Source: Nymphaea colorata (taxonomy: Eukaryota; Streptophyta; Magnoliopsida; Nymphaeales; Nymphaeaceae). Taken from it: DNA of 64,000 nucleotides. The position numbers and the translations under genes are program-made. Below the pieces are notes generated by a model. The model was not told the DNA's origin and did not search any database. It saw only the letters and a list, made by a program, of their open reading frames with translations. Each line of letters starts with the position of its first letter. Position 1 is the first letter of the stretch. Location of the stretch: positions 20,394,370 to 20,458,369 of the forward strand of contig NC_045140.1 in the NCBI RefSeq assembly GCF_008831285.2. The letters are read 5' to 3'. Shown here piece by piece: positions 43,504 to 50,348 of the stretch.

Positions 43504-46500
43504 CAAAAATCACTACAGATTTGAGAATGTAGAAGTGACATTTTCATAATAAGTATTCAGATGAATTGCAGCTTGGTTCAAATTTCCAATACTGGTTCAT
43601 GCTTAGAAAAAGTATTTTACTCGGATTCAATGCTCAGTCTTTGTCGGCTGCTTCCTCTTGTAAGGTCAAAGTCAGCCTGTATACAATGATAAGACAAATT
43701 TCACATGTAAATTTATGGCAGGTTCTGTCTGTAGCCATGAAAGTTTCAAAAAGAGAAAGAAAAGAGAAAATAGAACTCTAGAGTTGAAAATAATTTAATC
43801 AGCATCAGAGAAAGCATGAGAAAATAAGTTCATCTATTGGACCAAGAACATGAATAGAAGATAACAAGAGGGAACTTTCCAACACAAAAGCCTGCTATAT
43901 TGTATGAGAGAGGACAAAAATTTGCCTTCAAAAGAAATAAGATTTTGTTAACTTGTTTTGTCAATCAGCAGATCATTCCATTCCTATAATGTGTGTGCTC
44001 AACTAAATCTTAGATAAAAGTAATAAAATAGCTAAAAGAGATATCCATAGTAAGATGAGAAATGCATCTCTAAATAAATGGAACAACTCAATTGTGTGGA
44101 TAAATATAACAAATTTCCTTATAAAGGAGCAGCAGAAGAGAAATTGGTACTCAATTAATTTGCATCCTTTTAAAGTTTTACAGACAAGACAAGAAAGAAA
44201 ATAATGTTGCTGCTTTTGTCGTCATCAGATGGACAGTTTCCTTTCTTCTACGTGTATCCCAATACCAATACCAGAAAGTTTTGTGGTTAAGATTCTCTTA
44301 ACATTTGGGACTTTGAGGCATAGCAGTCCAGGAGATTCAAAGCACACCCTAAAACTATTGGTGGACCATCACACCCAAATAGAGATGCATGATGCATACC
44401 ATTCCTGCAAATGGAAAATATCTTCAAGAACCCATAGACTTAGTTTTCATAGTCAGTACCAGCTTAACCTGGATATGGTCTGGATACTGACAGATGTCAA
44501 ATCATCAGGTTAGTTGACCAACAAAAGATTGACCTGTGTTCGATATATGACCCGGAAATGTAAATTAATCTTCATCTAATTCAGACAAATTATTTTAGAT
44601 CTCCAAAAGCAGAGATGGGACTCTATCCTCCTACTATGTCAACAAAAACATGTGCAATTTTACATAGTTACAAGTCACTTACAACATCCACACATGAAAT
44701 TACATGTCTACGTGAAACAACAGGTTAGATTGGTAAATGACACCTGATCAGGCACGCCCCTTTCATATCAAACCCAATTGTAAAGATCTAAAGTGATTTG
44801 GTTCAGAAAAGTTAAAGATATAAAGGGAGAGGTTTGACTGCACTTGGTAAAGCCAAAATCTCAAACATTGCACTTGGATCTAATATATGCATCCCTCATA
44901 AGAATCCATACGAATATCCAAGTAGCCTTCTTCTCAGAACTCTATATGCCTAATTGTGGTCAATCCTAACATGGTCAAATCACTTGGCAATGGCACACTG
45001 CTACATGTAAGAACATTAAAAGGGTATGAATACATGAACACATAGTTTTATGCAGCAATTATGGTGAATCCTCATCAGATAACTTCTACACTATGAAAAT
45101 ATTGTGCAAACCAGTCTTCTCGAAACTCGACATACAAAAGTATGTGATGGATTAACAGAACTGCTTCCAATTTTGTCCTGATGAGCTATCGACCTTAAAT
45201 ATCTCAAAAATAGTAATGGTCAGCATAATAGGAAGAAAAGGCAACATATGATTATAACAGAAAAAAGAAAACCCTGTTTAGAACATATTGCCTAAATCAA
45301 CAATTGAATTTATAACTATAATTATATGACAAATACAACCTCAAAAACATGCATGCCATGATAGGTGTAAGCATGAAAAATAAAAATCCTTCAATGGCAT
45401 AAGGAAACACCTGTTGCTTAGCCTGTTCAAAGGCCTCCATCCATGCCCGAGCATCACCAGCAGTAGTTAAAGCAATCTTTCAAAAGAAAGAATGTGGAAA
45501 ATAAATTTCATCTCAAATTAACAACATTGCATTTCTTTAGATAAAACATCTCACACAAATTGAAAATCAAAGGGAAAAATATACATGGAGGAGTCTTTTC
45601 CTCCTTGGAAATCATTTTACATTAATTCTATAAAAAGGAATTGCATGGGCATAACATACAAATTGTTGTACAGATTGTAATTTCTTGTAAAGTAGAATGA
45701 TACAATATGATAAATCATAGTACTACATTCACATAGAAAGCCACCTTACTGCAAAGAGATAAAAATAAAGAAATGAATTGAGAAATGAGTGAACTATATG
45801 ACGGGACATGACTCTCTCTGTCTCTCTCTTTCTCCCCCACACCTGTGCCATAAAATATGATAAATGATATAGTAAAATATCACATTGTAAATAACAAAAA
45901 TGAAGTGATGTCCTTAAAACCAGTGTTATTTGTATCGCAAGATACAATATGCATCGTATAGGTTTGGAAGACCTATATAATATGTCTATGATACACGATA
46001 CGCTCATGTATCATAAGCGTATCGCTTGTATCATGTCATATGGAGGTCGTATCATACGATACGATTGATACACCCCCTGTATTGTATGACATTGTGATAA
46101 AATGGACTTTCATTATTTTTTTAGGAACCCTCTCTCCCTCTTTCTAAATATGTCTAAGAGATGGGGGAGGATGAGGTTTTGCTAGTTGTCCAGAAAAATG
46201 GCCTACTTGAGTGATAAATCGTTGATTTAAGAGAGAACTCACCGGTGGAGTACAAGGTTTGCTCAGGACCTTGTGGGGAATATGGGACCTTGATTGATGA
46301 TAATCAAGATATATCATATGTTGTGAACTTGTAACATAATCTAAAACACTTTAAAGTTGTGATGGATGCTTGTTATGTTATTATGACCTCTGATTTCTCA
46401 ATTCTAAATGTGGTGTTCAGATATTATGACTTATCAATGATGTGATGATTTTTTTATATGGAATACCATTTTCTTGGCTTTTTCTGAAATTTTCTTTATT

Positions 46501-47259
46501 TTTCCTGATCTTACTGACTTTTTTTTTCTATTTTTTTCTATTCTTTAATTTTTTCTGAATTAAAAAATTAATTTAAGATACGCTATGCTACATTTACGAT
46601 GTGTTACGATACAACGTACAGATCGGCGCAACAAATATGCAATACGATACGCCTTTTACAACATTGCTCAAGACCCCTCAATCTATACAAGAGATTGCCA
46701 TGTATAACGTGTGCTTAGAAAATTAGAAATGGATGTCTTCACAAGCGCTTACAACTGTAATAACTATTTGAACTTTTTAATGGAGAAACCTTCAACTTTT
46801 CAAACTCAATTCCTTTCCTTACGAATCTTTAGTTTATTTGAAATTATTCAGCTTGTGAAGGAATAGAAGATCCACCATAATCCCCTTCATTTATAAATTA
46901 TAATTGTAAAATACATTTGACTTGCATTCTGATGCAACGTTTGCAACCAATATTTCAACTATTAATGAGATTATATGTGCACATGCCCCATATCATTCCT
47001 CAGTTTTTTCATAATTATATGTATAAGCACGTAATGATCTAGCATTCCTTAGTCAAGTGCATGCTCTTACTACGGTCAAGTAAATACATATACAAATACA
47101 AAGCAGTCATAAAAATAGCCAATACTTTCAAAATAACGGAATATCTGCTATTTGGCAGTCAGCAAGCAAAAAAGGGCAAAAATATCACAATATTTTCAAA
47201 ATATTGGTAAAAATGTTTAAAAATGCAATATTGTCATGATACTATCATGATATCTAGGT

Positions 47260-47301
<42 letters not shown>

Positions 47302-50300
47302 ATGTGTGTGTGTGTGTGTGTATGTTAGTTTTGTTTCTTTCATAATTTAAAAATTTCTATGAATATTTGACAATACCTTTGTAATAACAATGGTAGAAAA
47401 CTCATCATTTCATAATTTTTCTATCATTTCTACATCTTTTAAGGGTATGAGATTTTGGTATTTCCTCAGAAAAAACAAAGCTTCTCAAAAACTTCCCAAG
47501 CAATTCCTGAGAATGATATATATGACTATCATATAAACACATCCACACATACAATCACATGCGAAAATAGTCTGAGTTGGTGACCTGTGTACAAATGCAT
47601 CTGAACAAGTTCTGCTTAATAATTTTGCCTTCAGTCCTTAACAACCTAGTAACTGCCAGGTCTGTGCCTTCACATTAAAATGAATATGTTTTTTGTAACC
47701 TCTTCAGAATACCTTGATTATGGAGATTAATTCTTCAATTTATAGTGCAATATAAATACCAATAGGTAAGATCCATTAGCCTTAATGATGCCCATCCTCC
47801 TCAATCATCACTCTCAATCCCTTGGAATAATAGACTTAAGAACTTCTCTCATACTTTTGGAAAAGTTTTAGCAATCATGAGAGTATCTAAAATAACATAA
47901 ATCTGATCATTTGCAACTTTACAAGCAAATGCTCAATGACTTGCAAAATTCTTAGGATGAAGTCTGATGCAGATTACAGCCAGGTCCTGCCCCAGTAAAC
48001 ACTTTATCATTAGAGCTTTTCTTTTTGGGGGCATAACGTGCAATCCCACTGCCCAGACCACTTCATGAGTCCATGTCTTATGAGGACAACACCATGGGAA
48101 AGCTCAGGGTGCAGAGAAGCAAGGCTGCCAGTCTGGGACTTGATATCAGGTTTTGAGCTCAATATCTGAGTCCTGCTGGTTACCACTTTTGTATGAAAGA
48201 GCTGAAATAGTCAGTGTTCCCTGCTTTACTTTTCTCTAGTTATCCCTTTCTCTTTGTTCACCTTTATTGTTACAGGCACATAAAACTGGAGCATCTTTAT
48301 ATTTGTAGCATAATAATAAGAATAATAACAATTCGGGAAGCAAACAAAATAACAAAAAGAAAGTACAGGAAAGAATCAAAATCATGCCAACATTTTTCAT
48401 GAGAAGAGTGACAGAAGAATCAGGACTTACTTCTCCTTTCTTTGTCTCATCCAGCCGGTTGTAAAATTTCAAAACATACATTGCCTTACAAGCATGAGAT
48501 TTACAGTAAGTTAAGGAGCAGGAAAACCAGAGCTCTTAGGATATCAATCAGCAAATCAAAGAGAGATTCTGAATGCTGACCCCTTTACGTCCAAGTTCTT
48601 CCACCATGAGAGAGGGACCGATTACACCTTTCCTGATGGGTTTCTACATAAGATAAAAGTTAAAACACAAGTTTAGATGTAACAAAATTAACTCATTTGA
48701 AATATGTCTCTCATGCTTTCAAGATATTCAATATATAAATACATGATTTAACACAAATTACATGTTATGTTCAAGATCAACAATGTTCCTCAGGAAAAAT
48801 AAGAATTGCATTTGGTTAAGGATTCCTCATAGTGAGAACTAATGCAAACCATGGTAATCACAGAAATGAAGCTAGCACATACAATAGTGACAAGGCTACA
48901 TAGATAAATATGACATAAAGAGATTAGTTGGTCATATTCTGCAATAATACCTTCTGTTAATGGAGATATTGCAGTTAACTGCTGACAAATAAAATAACAG
49001 GATATCAATGTATTAGATAATTATTTCAAAACAAGCAGCATACAAGGACACCCTTGAAAGTTCATTTTGCTTTAGCCTGTATTAAAGAGAATATCAAAAT
49101 CTTATTTTGTCTGGAGTTTACTTATCCAGATTTAGATGCTGTCCATTTGGCAGAAATGATGGATCAAGCAGGCCCAGAGTTATGTGCTTCTACTAGTTAG
49201 AACCGTGTGCCAAGAGTTGTTGATATCGGAAATTGGGAATAAAGATAACGGCTCGAAGAAAATCTGTGAGCTACCTTATGAAATAAGAGATAGGTGGCAG
49301 TCTCCGCCATTCAGACGGACCCTTAAAAGTGAACATTGAGAATGTACTTTTTCTCGATAAAACCTCTGAAGCTTAACTTTCTTGACCGCCGTTAGAGCAA
49401 AGCACAAATAATATGCGTGTCATTCTTTACGTGAATAAATACCAAAAACAGCTTTAAACCATCCACATTTGCAATTACTTGCCGGCGATGAACATCTTGT
49501 GTTATCAACACAAGAAAGAGATACCATCATCCGATGAACTTAGTCATAACCATATGCTAATTGCCTGCATTTCTGCTGTTTACATCATTCATTCACCTGT
49601 GCTGTAACCAATAAAATTTCGTGTTACTCACAACAAATGATTGCTTTATCATGAGTCCAAGACACCATCAAAGCATCTCATAAGAATCCGCTTCTGCGTT
49701 CTCCCTCTACTTTCTAACGGAATTCTCTCACGAACTATGGGCCCAACCATAAAATACTTACCGCTCACCATGCCGATTCAATCCAGTTGATCACATGCAT
49801 TCATCTTCCATTTCCTATCTGTACGTACTAAGAGAACGTCATGTTACCAATGACGGAAGCCAAAAGTAACTATCTACGTTAGGGTACATCGATTTACTAC
49901 TAGCTACACCAATCCAATCGTCAGCACTAATGGCCATAACAAACCAACCTCCTAAATTCATCTCCCGTTCGTACATACTACATAGGGACGTACATACAAA
50001 AAGAGCCATCGTAATCAGCCAAGGAACCAAAAATATCAAAAAAGTAAATGTTCAAAAAGAAAGAAAAGCAAGAAACGCAGATTGGTGAATAGAAAGGATC
50101 TGACTCACATGGCCTGTGTTCTCAAAGGGATCCCTCTTATACATGAAAGCGTACTTTCCTTTAAGCAAGAGGAACCTAAGATGGCAGAATTCATGGCCGA
50201 TGGAGTTGGTCCCCAAATGGTAGACCCACCCGTGATACTGAAACAACTTATCCCCCGAACCGCTGCTGCTCCTGCTGCTACGACGGCCGCTGCTGCCCTG

Positions 50301-50348
50301 CTCTTCTCCGCTCTCCCTCTCTGAACCATTCTCGATCTTCTCCGCCAT
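7333..50348 (-). CDS. EDR2-like protein (PH, START, DUF1336), 22 exons over 43 kb
   Basis: ENHANCED DISEASE RESISTANCE 2 family. In Arabidopsis, EDR2 restrains salicylate-dependent defence and senescence, and its PH domain binds phosphatidylinositol-4-phosphate. The three-domain layout here most resembles the At5g35180 type. I traced 22 exons by family signatures. Their lengths sum to 2,304 nt, and every phase agrees from ATG (50348) to TGA (7333), giving 767 aa, the normal size. The PH domain lies at about residues 37-150, START at about 200-412, an acidic linker at about 455-480 and DUF1336/EDR2_C at about 515-755. No membrane segment or signal peptide is seen. Introns reach 7.9 kb. Two Copia elements and several MITEs lie inside them, none touching an exon. 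Exon coordinates are given in the four block entries. Only function by family is claimed; the precise lipid ligand is unknown. Confidence 0.93.
8786..9127. mobile_element. Non-autonomous TIR element, family CTATGTCAC, copy 1 (342 bp)
   Basis: Perfect 11-bp terminal inverted repeats (CTATGTCACAC and GTGTGACATAG) are flanked by a perfect 8-bp target duplication CCTTGCCA at 8778-8785 and 9128-9135. The subterminal regions are packed with GGGTGC and GTGCGG motifs, inverted at the right end. The middle is A/T-rich and non-coding. The 8-bp duplication points to hAT-type transposition. Confidence 0.85.
9953..9971. repeat. (CT)n microsatellite
   Basis: Nine to ten CT units in intron 20 of the EDR2-like gene. 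Confidence 0.9.
11787..12035 (+). repeat. Copia-1 5' LTR
   Basis: 249 bp, starting TGTTGATAGATTG and ending CTCTACA, followed directly by the primer-binding site. It would drive transcription of the element on the plus strand. Confidence 0.95.
12036..12576 (+). other. Copia-1 primer-binding site and GC-rich repetitive leader
   Basis: TGGTATCAGAGC at 12036-12047 matches the initiator-methionine tRNA primer site used by plant Copia elements. The leader that follows is strongly GC-rich, unlike the host introns, and is made of degenerate CGCCCAGCGCCG repeats. A clear tandem array of about 35 bp starts at 12402, 12437 and 12471. No start codon is favoured before 12577. Confidence 0.85.
12577..14007 (+). 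pseudogene. Copia-1 gag-protease region, broken
   Basis: The frame opens at ATG 12577 (MAASSSST) and reads a gag domain with the usual DNYFSW and YGQKKTA motifs. Near 13000-13025 the coding frame shifts. In the new frame a TAA at 13107-13109 interrupts the conserved region before AGLNDEF. Beyond it come a CCHC zinc knuckle (CTHCKKTGHTVDYC) and the protease motif DSGATHHM. Just before 14008 the frame shifts back. Without suppression of these breaks the element could not make its own capsid or protease. Confidence 0.88.
14008..16878 (+). CDS. Copia-1 integrase-reverse transcriptase-RNase H frame (956 codons)
   Basis: A single uninterrupted frame. Residues 4-36 carry the HHCC zinc-binding motif (His4, His9, Cys33, Cys36). 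The integrase core has Asp63, Asp126 and Glu162, with the DD35E spacing. RT spans about residues 475-720, with YVDD at 633-636. RNase H has Asp799, Glu840 and Asp876. The C-terminus (TADVLTKALP) and the polypurine tract follow immediately. All catalytic residues that I can check are present. As the upstream gag-protease is broken, this probably represents the downstream part of a damaged polyprotein and not a separate gene. The ATG at 14008 may not be used. Confidence 0.92.
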   Translation: MYWHERFGHLPFGILKHLFPDLCSSFDVSSISCDVCQFAKHVRASYPISSSCANEAFSLIHSDVWGPSGIHTRQGFQYFITFIDDFSRATFIYLLKDRSEVPRIIETFILLVHTQYGANVKTFRSDNAREYMCRPVEEFLRQRGIVHETSCSYTPPQNGVAERKNRQLLNVTRALLFQRNLPKHYWGDAVLTSAYLINRMPSRVLNGRTPHSLLPGSRPPFPLPPRVFGCVCFIHDHSPNVKKLDPRSIKGVFVGYSPTQKGYKCIDPITGRAYVTRDVTFLEHASYFGANPLQGEQSVGREEYSQRQELQFIDFLDYKKTESLNTVDVPENEERGDNSIEKEGPQLFGQFYSRQGTRTKVMTCDARSTSNPNATPSLDEPSPTEETVETHDEVEKKNDDLPIALRKGVRSCTQHPIGNFVSYSRLGKDYKCFVSTLSLAVIPRTVAEAQSDSKWADAMKEEIDALRRNLTWEVVKIPEAAHLVGSKWVYTIKYKPDGSVERYKARLVAKGFSQKYGIDYLETFAPVAKMKTVRVVISLAVMKEWKMYQLDVKNAFLNGDLEEEVYMHMPPGYEEPEMCCKLKKALYGLKQSPRAWFERLRRVMIRHGYKQGNGDHTLFVKKKESKVTLMLVYVDDMIVTGDDEEEIIKLKGLLATEFDLKDLGKLRYFLGMEVARSSTGLVLNQRKYTLDLLEETGKLGCRPTPTPFDTGHKLSLRDGEPLCEEDKGRYQRLVGKLIYLTLTRPDITFAVNVLSQFMHAPTDAHLKAVDRVLCYLKKNPGKGLLYVKQETVEIEGYSDADWAGCGDTRRSTTGYCVYLGGNLVVWRSKRQDVCSRSSAEAEYRAVAMGVSELLWLKILLTDIGIEIEGPMKMYCDNKFAINLANNPVLHDRTKHVEIDRHFIRERIDAKELILPYMKSEDQTADVLTKALPSASFERNVSKLGMFDMYAQLEGEC
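16864..16872 (+). other. Copia-1 polypurine tract
   Basis: GAGGGGGAG lies directly before the 3' LTR, the site that primes plus-strand DNA synthesis. Confidence 0.9.
16873..17121 (+). repeat. Copia-1 3' LTR
   Basis: 249 bp, the same length as the 5' LTR with two substitutions. Followed by the GTTAT target duplication. Confidence 0.95.
17127..18058 (-). other. Rest of intron 17 of the EDR2-like gene
   Basis: AT-rich intron DNA between Copia-1 and exon 17, with poly-A/T tracts near 17310-17410. No exon, repeat family or RNA gene is recognised. Confidence 0.5.
18161..19752 (-). other. Intron 16 of the EDR2-like gene
   Basis: 1,592 nt. Two related stretches (TGACATGGCA followed by AAAACTAAAA or GAAACTGAAA, near 18328 and 18505) look like remnants of a decayed TIR element. 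Nothing coding is seen. Confidence 0.45.
20071..20290 (+). repeat. Copia-2 5' LTR
   Basis: 220 bp, from TGTTAAAAAG to CTGTAACA, with an internal CT microsatellite. Confidence 0.95.
20291..21393 (+). other. Copia-2 primer-binding site and long leader
   Basis: TGGTATCAGAGC at 20291-20302 abuts the LTR (initiator-methionine tRNA type). The 1.1-kb leader before gag is unusually long and contains many CAGATCTG and TTCAGAT motifs and a 77-bp tandem repeat (listed next). Confidence 0.85.
21026..21290 (+). repeat. 77-bp tandem repeat in the Copia-2 leader
   Basis: Units beginning ACGTATTTGAGAAAG start at 21026, 21103 and 21180, exactly 77 bp apart. They are followed by partial copies carrying GTTTGAGAAAGTTTCAG. 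Each unit contains two TTTGAGAAAG/TTCAGAT half-repeats, so it probably arose by an earlier duplication. Confidence 0.9.
21394..22604 (+). pseudogene. Copia-2 gag and N-terminal protease, frameshifted
   Basis: An open frame from ATG 21394 gives a gag domain, a Gly/Arg-rich stretch and a CCHC zinc knuckle (CSYCGKVGHLEDRC), followed by the protease motif MIDSGASRH. The protease frame is lost at about 22590-22610 and continues in another frame from 22605. This is a clear indel within the protease. Confidence 0.88.
22605..25732 (+). pseudogene. Copia-2 protease C-terminus, integrase, RT and RNase H, broken
   Basis: The frame resumes at 22605 with the end of protease, the zinc-binding motif (HLRLGHP...CDACQLGKH) and an integrase core (DVWGP, QQNGVAERK). 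A 107-bp tandem duplication (23463-23676) shifts the frame, which then reads on through RT. Stops follow at 24413 (TAG), 24713 (TGA) and 24965 (TAA). The RT motif YVDD and the RNase H motifs (YSDADYAG, SSAESEY, YCDNK) are still present. In the second integrase motif an Asn pair (RTNNALEF) stands where relatives have Asp-Asn, so the catalytic Asp may itself be lost. Confidence 0.88.
23463..23676 (+). repeat. 107-bp tandem duplication inside Copia-2 integrase
   Basis: The segment beginning CCCTCTTCCTCTATCC at 23463 is repeated at 23570 with a few mismatches. 107 is not a multiple of three, and this single event accounts for the frame change seen downstream. Confidence 0.92.
25731..25739 (+). 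other. Copia-2 polypurine tract
   Basis: GAGGGGGAG directly before the 3' LTR, identical to the Copia-1 tract. Confidence 0.88.
25740..25969 (+). repeat. Copia-2 3' LTR
   Basis: 230 bp. The first dinucleotide is TA in place of TG. It has a longer CT microsatellite than the 5' LTR. Confidence 0.94.
25978..26270. mobile_element. Non-autonomous TIR element, family CTATGTCAC, copy 2 (293 bp)
   Basis: The left end is CTATGTCAATGGGTGCAG and the right end GTGTGACATAG. The flanks ATTTCAAG (25970-25977) and ACTTCAGG (26271-26278) match at six of eight positions, both differences being transitions. GGTGC-type motifs fill the ends. Copia-2 lies immediately to the left, inside the left target duplication. 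Confidence 0.75.
26279..27130 (-). other. Intron 15 remainder, T-rich stretch
   Basis: AT-rich intron DNA with a long pyrimidine-rich block (26560-26830, many CTTCTT and TTTTTCTT runs on the plus strand). No coding or element signature is recognised. Confidence 0.5.
27130..27420. repeat. Dispersed AT-rich repeat, copy 1
   Basis: Shares a collinear series of motifs with 42040-42350: GTAATGATAGAAATGA, then ATAAA.CATTTAA or ATAAACAATTTAA, ATTTTGG.GTTTTT and TTTGTTTCA. The interior is non-coding. No clear termini were found. Confidence 0.6.
27867..28217 (-). CDS. EDR2-like gene, exons 14-15: acidic linker
   Basis: Exons are 28217-28015 and 27933-27867, with an 81-nt intron between them. Exon 14 begins LREYF and contains EQFYDAIAAN followed by a run of Glu and Asp (about residues 466-477). 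Exon 15 gives GKLKLKNVSWAIAAFSMKKK, a conserved block before the C-terminal domain. The intron has no in-frame stop (see separate entry). Confidence 0.9.
27934..28014 (-). other. Intron 14: 81-nt stop-free, exitron-like intron
   Basis: The donor is CAACAAG followed by GTGAAC and the acceptor is CCTCCTCAG. The length is a multiple of three and the frame has no stop, so retention would insert 27 residues and still make full-length protein. Family alignment favours splicing (LNK joined to EGKLKLKN), so the spliced form is probably the main one. Confidence 0.75.
28218..29401 (-). other. Intron 13 of the EDR2-like gene
   Basis: 1,184 nt, AT-rich. No element, RNA gene or open frame of interest is seen. 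Confidence 0.5.
29402..40901 (-). CDS. EDR2-like gene, exons 7-13: START domain
   Basis: Exons are 40901-40776, 37441-37407, 36102-36002, 35933-35838, 33073-32994, 31361-31290 and 29572-29402. Signatures in order are DDAIEAHEWKC, GIRIFEEIS, LLKAVGVVDASLDTVFEVV, LDKHTRYEWD, HDFVFSRQWFRGQDG, PAVHKKCPRKSGY, CLVTQMIEVH and ALLCQVAG. These correspond to the START fold, a hydrophobic lipid-binding pocket. Where the family usually has a WCRWKK-like stretch after the last beta strand, this protein reads GRRSGN. That is a local divergence which I take as real, because the frame continues cleanly on both sides. Confidence 0.92.
29990..30060 (+). repeat. (GT)n run followed by a G-rich tract
   Basis: About ten GT units are followed by 30013-30056, where at least five runs of four or more G are separated by short loops on the plus strand. 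It could form a G-quadruplex in DNA. In the EDR2-like transcript (minus strand) it would be C-rich. Confidence 0.8.
32018..32090. repeat. 73-bp imperfect palindrome
   Basis: ACCTGTATATACTGTATATG on the left pairs with CATATACTGTATACAGGT-like sequence on the right around a TACACATTTTGTGTA centre. It would form a long hairpin within intron 11 of the EDR2-like gene. It may be a small hairpin-type MITE, but no target duplication was identified. Confidence 0.75.
34692..35440. mobile_element. Non-autonomous TIR element, family CARTGTT, copy B (749 bp)
   Basis: The left end is CAGTGCTTTAAAAC; the right end, read inverted, is CAATGTTATAAAAC. The flanking 8 bp are CCAGTCAC (34684-34691) and CTAGTCAC (35441-35448), seven of eight identical. 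Both subterminal regions are crowded with GACTC/GAGTC motifs (CAGCTCGGCTCAG, AAGTCGAGTCCC). The middle contains a 15-G run and an AG microsatellite (35129-35163). It has no coding capacity and lies in intron 10 of the EDR2-like gene. Confidence 0.78.
35129..35163. repeat. G15 homopolymer and (AG)n microsatellite
   Basis: Fifteen consecutive G followed by ten AG units. The homopolymer is long enough that the assembly may be inexact here. Confidence 0.9.
38750..39156. mobile_element. Possible TIR element with AATCGG-type subterminal motifs (407 bp)
   Basis: The left end TAGTGTTATCAAAATCGG and the inverted right end CAGGGTTTTAACAAACCG are similar in layout to the CARTGTT family. The left arm repeats AATCGG, AATCGT and GATTGG motifs and the centre is T-rich. 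The candidate 8-bp flanks match only about half, so the boundaries are uncertain. Confidence 0.4.
39262..39660. mobile_element. Remnant of a CTAAGTCAC element with GTGTGG repeats
   Basis: A left terminus (CTAAGTCACTCAGG) is followed by a (GTGTGG)n minisatellite at about 39274-39303 and further GGTGCAGG and GGGTATGG motifs. No matching right end was found. It borders a complete element of the same family on its right. Confidence 0.55.
39667..40025. mobile_element. Non-autonomous TIR element, family CTATGTCAC, copy 3 (359 bp)
   Basis: Perfect 16-bp terminal inverted repeats (CTAAGTCACATGGGTA at the left, its complement at the right) are flanked by a perfect 8-bp duplication CCTTACCC at 39659-39666 and 40026-40033. 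Subterminal GGGTAT and GTACCC motifs flank an A-rich centre. It lies in intron 7 of the EDR2-like gene. Confidence 0.87.
41416..41438. repeat. (CT)n microsatellite
   Basis: About eleven CT units in intron 6 of the EDR2-like gene. Confidence 0.9.
42040..42350. repeat. Dispersed AT-rich repeat, copy 2
   Basis: Collinear with 27130-27420 in the same orientation, including a nearly identical stretch of about 30 bp around GTAATGATAGAAATGA. Non-coding. Confidence 0.6.
43384..50348 (-). CDS. EDR2-like gene, exons 1-6: PH domain
   Basis: Exons are 50348-50109, 48643-48581, 48484-48431, 45476-45411, 43676-43621 and 43460-43384. The first 35 residues are Glu/Ser/Gly-rich and low in complexity. The PH domain then runs from FQYHGWVYHLG through MYKRDPFENTG, RKGVIGPSLMVEELG, FYNRLDETKKGE and AWMEAFEQAKQQ. 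The sixth exon carries the family signature EGHRPRVRRYAHGL. Exon 2's donor (GGGGTCAGC) is weak, but it is the only one that keeps the frame. Confidence 0.92.
43467..43509. repeat. (AAAAC)n microsatellite
   Basis: An A-run followed by about six AAAAC units, directly upstream (in gene sense) of exon 6 of the EDR2-like gene. In the transcript it supplies a T/G-rich tract close to the exon 6 acceptor. Confidence 0.88.
45921..46666. mobile_element. Non-autonomous TIR element, family CARTGTT, copy A (746 bp)
   Basis: The left end is CAGTGTTATTTGTATCG; the right end, read inverted, is CAATGTTGTAAAAGGCGTATCG. The flanks CTTAAAAC (45913-45920) and CTCAAGAC (46667-46674) match at six of eight, both differences being transitions. 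Both ends are dense with GTATCG/CGATAC motifs in either orientation. The interior is non-coding and differs from copy B, although the overall length is almost the same. Confidence 0.72.
47256..47323. repeat. (GT)n microsatellite
   Basis: Over 30 GT units with two or three interruptions. Confidence 0.93.

Larger units (their letters stand above)
45477..48430 (-). other. Intron 3 of the EDR2-like gene
   Basis: 2,954 nt containing a CARTGTT-family element (45921-46666), a GT microsatellite (47256-47323) and otherwise unremarkable AT-rich DNA. Confidence 0.6.
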
